From assembly GCF_905220705.1 (NCBI RefSeq), contig NZ_CAJNAT010000007.1, forward strand, positions 1 to 64,000: a DNA stretch of 64,000 nt, in the 5' to 3' direction. The DNA is from Paraburkholderia domus. GTDB taxonomy: Bacteria; Pseudomonadota; Gammaproteobacteria; Burkholderiales; Burkholderiaceae. How positions within the stretch are numbered: the stretch's first letter is position 1; each line of letters opens with the position of its first letter. The notes beneath the pieces are model-generated. The model saw only the letters and a program-made list of their open reading frames with translations. It did no database searches and had not been told where the DNA came from. Positions 57,783 to 64,000 of this stretch are shown here, piece after piece. A program made the position numbers and the translations under genes.

Positions 57783-58460
57783 ATGGTCAGAAGAACCAAA
57801 GAAGAGGCGCAGGAGACGCGCAACAGTATTCTCGACGCGGCCGAGCGGGTTTTCTTCGAGAAGGGTGTATCGCGCACGTCGCTCGCCGACATCGCGCAGG
57901 CCGCCGGCGTCACGCGTGGCGCAATCTATTGGCATTTCGCGCACAAGAGCGATCTGTTTACCGAAATGTTCGACCGCGTGCTGCTGCCGCTGGACGAACT
58001 CAAGGCCGCCTCGCAAGACCCCAATGAACCCGATCCGCTCGGGCGTCTGGTAGAGATCTGTACGGTCTGCCTACGCGACACCGCCAACGACCCGCGTCGC
58101 CGGCGGGTGTTCGACATCCTCTTTCTGAAGTGCGAGTTGGTTGAAGAGATGGGCCCGGTGATGGTCCGCTATCAGACCAATATGCGCGAAGGGCTCAAGA
58201 AGATCGAAGGCGGTCTGCGCAATGCGATCTCCAAAGGGCAACTGCCGACCGACCTCGACACGCGGATCGCGGCAGCAATGGTGCACGCATTCGTCAGCGG
58301 CTCGCTGCGCGACATGCTGTTTCTGCCGGAGGCGACCGATTTCGGCAAGCATGCGGAGCAGATGGTCGCGGGGATGTTCGATGCGCTGCTGCTGAGCCCG
58401 GCGTTGCGCACGGGGGATCGGGCGGCGCCGGCCGCCCGATCCCCCGGTCAGACGGGCTAG
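57783..58460 (+). CDS. bpeR: TetR-family repressor of efflux (BpeR/AcrR-like)
   Basis: 225 residues from the ATG at 57783 (MVRRTKEEAQETR). The N-terminal helix-turn-helix TSLADIAQAAGVTRGAIYWH with FAHKSDLFTEMFD is the TetR/AcrR signature, and the C-terminal ligand domain (about 60-210) resembles AcrR. It is divergent from bpeA-bpeB-oprB. Binding to the operator between them and release by pump substrates is inferred from the family. The C-terminal tail (RTGDRAAPAARSPGQTG) is unusually Pro/Ala-rich. It converges on the isochorismatase-like gene with 4 bp between. Confidence 0.93.
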   Translation: MVRRTKEEAQETRNSILDAAERVFFEKGVSRTSLADIAQAAGVTRGAIYWHFAHKSDLFTEMFDRVLLPLDELKAASQDPNEPDPLGRLVEICTVCLRDTANDPRRRRVFDILFLKCELVEEMGPVMVRYQTNMREGLKKIEGGLRNAISKGQLPTDLDTRIAAAMVHAFVSGSLRDMLFLPEATDFGKHAEQMVAGMFDALLLSPALRTGDRAAPAARSPGQTG

Positions 58461-58464
58461 ATAC

Positions 58465-59097
58465 TTACGCGGCAACCCGGCGCGCCCGCGCGTTCTGATT
58501 CGACGAGTAGATGTTGCCGAGCTCGAGCGTCGCGCCACCCTGCACCGCCGCGATCCACTGCTCTGTACTCGCCACCGCCGCGAAGTTCGACTGCAGGACC
58601 ACGCTGAAAACCCGGTGAATCTCCTGCGCGCTTGCAAAGCCCGCGCTGTTCTCATAGGGCAGCGAACCGGTTGCGTCGTGCAGGAATTCGACGGCAAGCC
58701 CTGCATGCCACGCGTGGTTGATCGTCGAGGCGTCGCAGTTGTGTGTCATGTAGCCGACGACCGTCAGCGTGTCGACCTGCTGCGCGGCCAGCCAGTCGGC
58801 GAGATCAGTGCCGGCAAAGGCGCTCGCCAGCGACTTCTCTATATAGTGATCGTGCGCCCGCGCGCCCACCACCGGATGCAGCTCGGCGCCTTCGCTACCG
58901 CGCGCAAACACCGGCGAGCCGGCCGACGAGAAATGTTGCACCACCACCACCGGCACGCCGGCAGCGCGCGCGGCGTCCATCGCGCGGCCGATGTTCGCCA
59001 GCGAGGTATGCACATCCGGGTATTCGATCGGCAGATCGCCCGTCACGTATTCGTTCTGCACGTCGATAACGATCAGCGCACGGCGCGGTGTAGTCAT
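58465..59097 (-). CDS. Isochorismatase-family cysteine hydrolase
   Basis: 210 residues from the ATG at 59097. The triad of the family is present: aspartate in ALIVIDVQNEYVTG, lysine in HYIEKSLASAFAGTDL, and cysteine in VGYMTHNCDASTINHAWHAG. Such hydrolases act on isochorismate, nicotinamide, N-carbamoyl compounds or similar amides; the substrate here is not known. It is divergent from the GlxA-type regulator, which is the likely controller. An open frame extends upstream to 59217 without support. Confidence 0.9.
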   Translation of the reverse strand: MTTPRRALIVIDVQNEYVTGDLPIEYPDVHTSLANIGRAMDAARAAGVPVVVVQHFSSAGSPVFARGSEGAELHPVVGARAHDHYIEKSLASAFAGTDLADWLAAQQVDTLTVVGYMTHNCDASTINHAWHAGLAVEFLHDATGSLPYENSAGFASAQEIHRVFSVVLQSNFAAVASTEQWIAAVQGGATLELGNIYSSNQNARARRVAA

Positions 59098-59278
59098 GGC
59101 GAGACTCCTGTCAGATAAGGATCGCGCTGCTTGGCCCGGGGCGGGCGCTGCATAGGCAGCGGCGATGACTGCATTGTTGGCTCGCTGCCGTTTTCCCGAC
59201 AGCGACCCGAATGACAATCTTCGCTAGAATCGGGCCATCGTTAGATCATCGTTGAATCTCATAGGGCGACCGCGGCTG

Positions 59279-60274
59279 ATGGCTACACCCACCTCCTCCA
59301 CGGCGGAGCGCGACGACGCGCCCCGCCACGTCGTCGCGGTAGTCGCGTTCGACCGCATCAACCCGTTCCATCTTTCGGTACCGTGCGTGGTGTTTGGCGA
59401 GGACCGCAGCGACGCCGGCTTGCCCGATTTCGATTTTCGCGTCTGCGCTGCCGAGAGCGGTGCCCTGACCACCACTGCCGGCTTCTCGATTGCCGTCACG
59501 CACGGACTCGAAGCACTCGCCGACGCGAACACGATCATCGTGCCGAGCTGGCGCGATCCGAACGAGACGCCACCCGCCGACCTGCTCGACGCACTGTGCG
59601 CCGCCCATGCACGCGGCGCCCAGCTGGTCGGACTATGCCTGGGCGCGTTCGTGCTGGCGGCCACCGGCATTCTCGACAACCGGCCTGCGTCGACCCACTG
59701 GGCGTGGGCGGACGACTTCGCGCGCCGCTATCCGCGCGTGCGGCTCGATCCCGACGTGCTCTATGTCGACGACGGCAACGTGCTGACCTCGGCCGGCACC
59801 GCCGCCGGCCTCGACTGCTGCCTGCATGTCCTGCGCAAGATGTGCGGCGCGCAGGCGGCGAACTATGTCGCACGCCGACTGGTGGTCCCGCCGCATCGGC
59901 AGGGGAACCAGGCGCAATACATTCAGCAACCGGTGGCGCCGAACGTACGCGGCGACCGTCTGTCGTGCCTGCTCGAATGGGTGAGCGGGAATCTGGATGA
60001 AGCGCATACGCTCGACACGCTCGCCGAGCGTGCGTTGATGAGCCGCCGCACCTTTACACGGCGCTTCCGGCTCGCCACCGGCACAACCGTCGGCGCATGG
60101 CTGCTGACGCAGCGGCTCACTCGCGCGCAGCAACTGCTGGAAAGCACGGATGAGTCCGTGGAAGTGATCGCGGGGATTGCGGGTTTCGGCTCGACCGCCT
60201 CGCTACGGCAACATTTCGCGGAGGCGTTCCGCACCTCGCCGTCCGCGTGGCGGCGGGAATTTCGCGGCGTGTGA
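59279..60274 (+). CDS. GlxA-type AraC regulator with DJ-1/PfpI domain
   Basis: 331 residues from the ATG at 59279; a TTG nine codons upstream is possible. The N-terminal class I glutamine-amidotransferase-like domain (about 20-190) keeps the cysteine in VGLCLGAFVLAATGIL. The C-terminal AraC domain has LDTLAERALMSRRTFTRRFR and EVIAGIAGFGSTASLRQHFA. This architecture is that of GlxA/FtrA regulators, which control small catabolic genes. It is divergent from the isochorismatase-like gene across about 180 bp. Confidence 0.92.
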   Translation: MATPTSSTAERDDAPRHVVAVVAFDRINPFHLSVPCVVFGEDRSDAGLPDFDFRVCAAESGALTTTAGFSIAVTHGLEALADANTIIVPSWRDPNETPPADLLDALCAAHARGAQLVGLCLGAFVLAATGILDNRPASTHWAWADDFARRYPRVRLDPDVLYVDDGNVLTSAGTAAGLDCCLHVLRKMCGAQAANYVARRLVVPPHRQGNQAQYIQQPVAPNVRGDRLSCLLEWVSGNLDEAHTLDTLAERALMSRRTFTRRFRLATGTTVGAWLLTQRLTRAQQLLESTDESVEVIAGIAGFGSTASLRQHFAEAFRTSPSAWRREFRGV

Positions 60275-60407
60275 GCGCGGGTGAGACCGGCAAAAGAGGG
60301 CAAAGCGTCTGGGAGGTGCAAACGCCGCGTGGCCAACGGCGTTTCGTAGTAACCCACCAGGATTTCGTAGTCGCGCGCGCACGACAGCGGCGCGCAAAGC
60401 CAGACCG

Positions 60408-61157
60408 TTAGTTTTCACTAATCCAGCGCGCCACATACAACAGCAGCGCCACCAGAAAAATCATCGCCGCCCACGCCCAGTTCGGGACCACGTGCGGACC
60501 GGACTCGTGATGCGACACCCCGTGCGATGTCCCATGCGACGCGCTCGCCGCCCGGCCGGTCAGCGCATTGCCATGATCCGTGCGGGTACGCCGAGCCATA
60601 CCGCCGAGTGTGATCGGACGGAGGAACACATACTGCCGCCGCGTCGCCGAGCCGCGTGCACGGTTCGGCCCCTGCCCATGTTTGGCGCGAACGACCGCAC
60701 CAAACTCCGCAAAAAAATCGTCGGCCAGTTGATGCAGCGCGTTTTCGAGCTGGCGCGTGGGCAATTCGGCGAGCGGCCCGGACGAGGTCGCCCAGATCGT
60801 GTAGTCGATTCGCGTGCCCCGCTCCCTGCCGATGCCGTGCGAGCCATCGTCTGCGCGCAATCTCACCTCGATCTGCCCGCGCAACGCGCCGATGCCCTCG
60901 GCTCGTGCCTTGAAGTTGATGGTGCGGCGCTGCGCGTCCGCCGGTCCGGAATCCTGCCCAGCCACGTGGGCGCGCGCTTCGTAACGCGCGCGCAACGGCC
61001 CGAGCGGCACCGTCATGGCGAGCGCATATTCGCCGTGGCTAAGCCGCGTGAACGACTCACAGTTGTCGAGGCTGGCACGCAACAAGGCGAGATCCTGCAA
61101 CGCGTCCCAAACATCGGACGGCGCAAGCGGAATCCGTAACGCGTCGTTCACTTCCAT
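60408..61157 (-). CDS. CoxG-like SRPBCC protein with C-terminal membrane anchor
   Basis: 249 residues. The first 150 form a START/SRPBCC domain of the CoxG (carbon monoxide dehydrogenase subunit G) type: PLAPSDVWDALQDLALLRAS, LGPLRARYEARAHV and GPLAELPTRQLENALHQLAD. A His/Ser-rich linker (SHGTSHGVSHHESGPH) precedes one membrane helix (NWAWAAMIFLVALLLYVARW) at the C-terminus. CoxG helps recruit molybdenum hydroxylases to the membrane, but no such enzyme is adjacent here, so the role is open. It lies 50 bp or less upstream of no co-directional gene; DUF427 is 32 bp from its start. Confidence 0.85.
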   Translation of the reverse strand: MEVNDALRIPLAPSDVWDALQDLALLRASLDNCESFTRLSHGEYALAMTVPLGPLRARYEARAHVAGQDSGPADAQRRTINFKARAEGIGALRGQIEVRLRADDGSHGIGRERGTRIDYTIWATSSGPLAELPTRQLENALHQLADDFFAEFGAVVRAKHGQGPNRARGSATRRQYVFLRPITLGGMARRTRTDHGNALTGRAASASHGTSHGVSHHESGPHVVPNWAWAAMIFLVALLLYVARWISEN

Positions 61158-61189
61158 GGCAGCCTCCCCGGTGAACGCGCGACAGCCGG

Positions 61190-61582
61190 TCAGGACGTCT
61201 GATCGATGCGGTCGACGCGCGATGCGTAAAACGCGAGATACCCTTTTATCCTTATCGCCGGCTCGAGCGGCGTCTCATAGCTCCATACGGCGTTTTCGAT
61301 CAGGCCGTCTTCGGTACGCAGATGGAAGTAGGAAGCCTCGCCCTTGAACGGGCAGTGCGAAGTATGCGTGGAGCGTTCGAGGCGCGCCATGTTGACGTCG
61401 CCACGCGGGAAATAGAACACGTCCGCCAGACCGGTTTCCTTGAGTGTGAGTCCCGACTGGGTGTCGGCCATGGTCACGCCGCCATGAATCACCCGCACCC
61501 GGTGGTTGTTGCCGCTGATCGCGATGGTGTGCCCGCCCGTGCTCGCGCCGGGGTTTTCGTGGGGTGTCAAGGCATCGTTCAT
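61190..61582 (-). CDS. DUF427 domain protein
   Basis: 130 residues from the ATG at 61582; the frame extends upstream without a ribosome site. DUF427 is a small beta-sheet fold of unknown function. The typical pieces are ISGNNHRVRVIHGGVTMADT, VFYFPRGDVNMARLERSTHT, CPFKGEASYFHLR and NAVWSYETPLEPAIRIKGYLAFY. It is upstream of the CoxG-like gene (32 bp) on the same strand, so the two may be co-transcribed. Confidence 0.9.
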   Translation of the reverse strand: MNDALTPHENPGASTGGHTIAISGNNHRVRVIHGGVTMADTQSGLTLKETGLADVFYFPRGDVNMARLERSTHTSHCPFKGEASYFHLRTEDGLIENAVWSYETPLEPAIRIKGYLAFYASRVDRIDQTS

Positions 61583-61633
61583 GTCTCGGCTCCGGGGTGT
61601 TGTGTAGCTCAGTGTGCAATCGTGCAAACAGTA

Positions 61634-61657
61634 AAGCCACGGGGGTGCCCGTGGCTT
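61634..61657 (-). terminator. Hairpin after secreted-protein gene
   Basis: AAGCCACGGG, loop of 4, CCCGTGGCTT; on the minus strand it is followed by a T-rich stretch (TTTACTGTTT, sharing the last TT). It lies between the secreted-protein gene and DUF427 and probably ends the former. Confidence 0.65.
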
Positions 61658-61746
61658 CATTATCGGCCAAACTTCTGCCGAATGCGCGCCCTTCCTGAAT
61701 GCCGCCGGGAGCGTCTCGCCCGGCGCCGCTCATGAAGGCGAAAGGC

Positions 61747-62244
61747 TTATTGCGTGTTCCAATAGAACGCCGCCTTGGCCGTGCCCTTGGCCGGGACCGT
61801 CACCGACCTGCTCTGGTCGTGATCCTCGTATTGCGCGTGCACCGTGTAGCGGCCCGGGCGCAGATTGACCAGCATATACGGACCGCGCGAGGTGGCGGTC
61901 AGCACATCGCCATCGTGCGCGTCGACGATCCGCACGCGGACGTCGGCCAGAAAATCGGAGCCGGGGCCGGTGAAGCGCAGCGACAACGGCCACTGGCTTT
62001 GCGCGTGCTGCAGCGCCGTGGATTCGTCGAGCCCGACGCCGCCGGACACGAACGAAACGTCGCCCTTATGCTGGATTTGGGGTAGGCCACCGCCATTGGC
62101 ATTGCCTGCGCTACCGTTGTCCGTGGTCGTGCCGCCTGTCACCTGGCCCGCCTGCTGCGCATACGCGCCGCCCGCCAGACCGAGCGTGAGCGCTGCGCAT
62201 ATCGCGGCGGCTACGATCCTTTGATGATTGCGTTGGGTTTTCAT
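61747..62244 (-). CDS. Secreted protein with carboxypeptidase-regulatory-like beta domain
   Basis: 165 residues from the ATG at 62244, which follows AAGGAG. A Sec signal peptide ends at about residue 29 (GGAYAQQ). A Gly/Asn/Thr-rich segment (about 30-55) is followed by a beta domain with DVRVRIVDAHDGDVLTATS, GPYMLVNLRPGRYTVHAQYE and a final strand ending AAFYWNTQ, reminiscent of carboxypeptidase-regulatory-like (CnaB-like) modules. It is predicted to be periplasmic and has no catalytic residues that I recognise. It follows degP but a strong terminator separates them. Confidence 0.75.
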   Translation of the reverse strand: MKTQRNHQRIVAAAICAALTLGLAGGAYAQQAGQVTGGTTTDNGSAGNANGGGLPQIQHKGDVSFVSGGVGLDESTALQHAQSQWPLSLRFTGPGSDFLADVRVRIVDAHDGDVLTATSRGPYMLVNLRPGRYTVHAQYEDHDQSRSVTVPAKGTAKAAFYWNTQ

Positions 62245-62408
62245 CGGTTCGCTCCTTCTTAAGGTGCTTTTCGCTCGGCGTCCCTCGCTGGGTCCCCGGA
62301 TCAAAACCGACGCAACCTGCGTGCCAAGCCTCAGTTTGCGTCTGGAAACCGCTGCTGCGCCACGCCACGCGGCGCAGAGCGCCCTGTTTCACGGATTTGG
62401 AACGGGTG

Positions 62409-62449
62409 AAAAAATGCCGGTCCGTCGGCACTAAGTGCAAGGACCGGCA
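62409..62449 (-). terminator. Rho-independent terminator of degP
   Basis: Minus strand: TGCCGGTCC, a 17-base loop with a small nested GCAC/GTGC stem, GGACCGGCA, then T6. It starts 30 bp after the degP stop. Confidence 0.85.
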
Positions 62450-62478
62450 AACGTTACTTCATTTCGTTCAATTTCCCG

Positions 62479-63996
62479 TTAGCCGAGATCGACCGGCACA
62501 AAGATCTGCGCGTTATCGCGCTGGATCAGCAACGCGATGCTGTTGCCCGCTCCGGAGATCATCTGCTTCAACTGATCGACGCTCGTGACCGGCCGGCCGT
62601 TGACCGCCAGAATCACGTCGCCCGGCTGGATACCGGCGTTTTCGGCCGCGCCGCCCGATTGCTGCACCAGCAGACCGTGCGACACCGACGCGCTGCTCTT
62701 CTCCTCCGGCGTCAGCGGCCGCACCGCCACACCGAGACGGCCTTGCAACTGGGTCGGCTGATCGGCCTTGTCCGAGGCCACCTTCGCATCCGACAGCGAA
62801 CCGATCGTCACTGTCAGGTCCTTGGTGGCCTTGTCGCGCCACACCTGCACGGTGGCCTTGCTGCCCGGCGCCAGACCCGCGACCTGCGACGGCAGATCCG
62901 ACGAGTCGCTGACCGGCTCACCATTCACCGACAGAATCACGTCGCCCGGTTGCAAACCGCCCTTGGCGGCCGGGCCGCCCGGATCGACCGAGCTGACGAG
63001 CGCGCCTTGCGGCTTCTGCATGCCGAACGAATCGGCCAGCGTCTGGTTCATGCCCTGCACCGCGACGCCGAGACGTCCGCGGCTCACATGGCCGGTCTTG
63101 ACGAGATCGTCCTTGACCTTGATCGCCTCATTGATCGGGATCGCGAACGAAAGGCCCTGGAAGCCGCCCGTCTGCGAATAGATCATCGAATTGATGCCGA
63201 TCACTTCGCCTTGCAGATTGAACAGCGGACCGCCCGAGTTACCCGGGTTCACCGGCACGTCGGTCTGGATGAACGGCGTGTAGTTTTCGTTCGGCAGCGA
63301 GCGCGACTTCGCGCTGATGATGCCCGAGGTCACCGTGTTGTCGAAACCGTAAGGCGAGCCGATCGCGACCACCCACTGGCCGACCTTGCTCTGACGCGGA
63401 TCGCCGATCTTCACGGTCGGCAGACTGCTTGCGTCGATCTTCAGCACGGCGACGTCGGACTGCTTGTCGGCGCCGACCACTTTCGCCTTGAATTCGCGCT
63501 TGTCGGTGAGCTTCACGGTGACGACGTTCGCGCCGTCCACCACATGGGCGTTGGTCAGGATATAGCCGTCACTGCTGACGATGAATCCCGAGCCGAGGCT
63601 CGCGCTCGGCTGATCGGGCGCATCGCCGCCGTCGCCGCCTTGCATGCCCGGCATGCCGCCGAAGAAGTGCTTGTAGAACTGATAGAAGGGATCGCTCGGA
63701 TCGATCGGCAGTTGATTGCCGCCGTTGCCGCCATTACCACCGTTGCCGCGCAACGCAGTCTGTTTGACGACGTGCTTCGCGCTGATGTTGACGACAGCCG
63801 GGCCGTAGGTTTCGACCAGACCCGAGAAATCAGGGATACCGGTTTTCGCAGCGGCTTCAGCAGGCATCATCGCGGCCTGCGCCGGCGTGATCACCTGCGG
63901 CGCGGGCACGTCGCGATGCCCCGCCACATAGCCGGCGGAAAGCGCCACGGCGACAGCCACTGCAACAGCGCTGCGGGACAAGGTTTTCGCGTTCAT
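62479..63996 (-). CDS. degP: Periplasmic serine protease DegP/MucD (Do family)
   Basis: 505 residues; the ATG lies 4 bp from the window edge, so its promoter is outside and an upstream start cannot be excluded. A signal sequence or anchor (about 8-27) precedes a linker with a GN repeat (RGNGGNGGNGGN). The trypsin-like domain has the complete triad: H in LTNAHVVDGA, D in KQSDVAVLKI and S in PVNPGNSGGPLF. Two PDZ domains follow (about 290-385 and 400-500), with GRLGVAVQGM and GRLGVAVRPL. It degrades or refolds misfolded envelope proteins, commonly under sigma-E type control. Confidence 0.94.
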   Translation of the reverse strand: MNAKTLSRSAVAVAVAVALSAGYVAGHRDVPAPQVITPAQAAMMPAEAAAKTGIPDFSGLVETYGPAVVNISAKHVVKQTALRGNGGNGGNGGNQLPIDPSDPFYQFYKHFFGGMPGMQGGDGGDAPDQPSASLGSGFIVSSDGYILTNAHVVDGANVVTVKLTDKREFKAKVVGADKQSDVAVLKIDASSLPTVKIGDPRQSKVGQWVVAIGSPYGFDNTVTSGIISAKSRSLPNENYTPFIQTDVPVNPGNSGGPLFNLQGEVIGINSMIYSQTGGFQGLSFAIPINEAIKVKDDLVKTGHVSRGRLGVAVQGMNQTLADSFGMQKPQGALVSSVDPGGPAAKGGLQPGDVILSVNGEPVSDSSDLPSQVAGLAPGSKATVQVWRDKATKDLTVTIGSLSDAKVASDKADQPTQLQGRLGVAVRPLTPEEKSSASVSHGLLVQQSGGAAENAGIQPGDVILAVNGRPVTSVDQLKQMISGAGNSIALLIQRDNAQIFVPVDLG

Positions 63997-64000
63997 CGTG

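Overview
The window is high-GC proteobacterial DNA, densely coded, with few non-coding gaps. Gene content points to Burkholderia sensu lato, most likely a Paraburkholderia-type genome. The strongest clues are a BpeR-BpeAB-OprB-like RND efflux locus, a kynR/kynBUA anthranilate pathway, several sugar-alcohol clusters with ABC importers, and typical betaproteobacterial housekeeping genes. No rRNA, tRNA, CRISPR array, insertion sequence or integrase of a mobile element was seen; the one tyrosine recombinase is the chromosome-dimer-resolution protein XerD.

Layout. 1-7409: end of an acyl-CoA ligase, then queG-ogt-xerD on the minus strand, divergent tsaE-amiC, an EamA-type exporter and a vapBC toxin-antitoxin pair. 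7584-15536: pirin, CnoX/YbbN co-chaperone, tcdA, pdxH, cfa, a DUF72 protein with an unusual N-terminal tail, msrA and a flavin reductase. 15609-19124: Lrp-type regulator divergent from kynB-kynU-kynA (tryptophan to anthranilate). 19125-22963: a small accessory island with a predicted structured RNA, a hypothetical gene, and an Rhs polymorphic toxin overlapping an Imm8-like immunity gene. 23294-31393: a ribose-type ABC importer with a zinc polyol dehydrogenase, FGGY kinase, SDR and AraC regulator (proposed tetritol or pentitol use). 31780-42397: D-arabinitol/sorbitol catabolism, with dalD, xylB and a SorC-type regulator on the plus strand and smoS-smoEFG-HAD-smoK on the minus strand. 42808-45516: a metal ABC importer. 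45576-49322: glutathione-dependent formaldehyde oxidation plus a further xylulokinase. 49759-51171: NCS2 purine permease. 51363-58460: tripartite drug efflux and its TetR repressor. 58465-63996: isochorismatase-like hydrolase with divergent GlxA-type regulator, CoxG-like protein, DUF427, a secreted protein and a DegP protease.

How it fits together. About 25 kb is devoted to sugar alcohols: polyols are imported by two unrelated ABC systems, oxidised to ketoses, phosphorylated by FGGY kinases and passed to the pentose phosphate pathway. The dalD and smoS promoters carry matching pairs of 12-bp palindromic sites with the same 19-bp spacing, which suggests that the SorC-type regulator encoded between them co-ordinates both arms. 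The efflux locus carries an operator that closely resembles the E. coli AcrR operator and lies on a near-consensus promoter.

The most novel-looking items are the paired-operator architecture, the structured RNA next to the Rhs/immunity island, the Rhs protein lacking the usual core-end motif, a beta-clamp-type peptide in the DUF72 protein, and a histidine-rich tail on a metal-transport ATPase. Functional names rest on reading motifs and remembered family features; no database search was possible.
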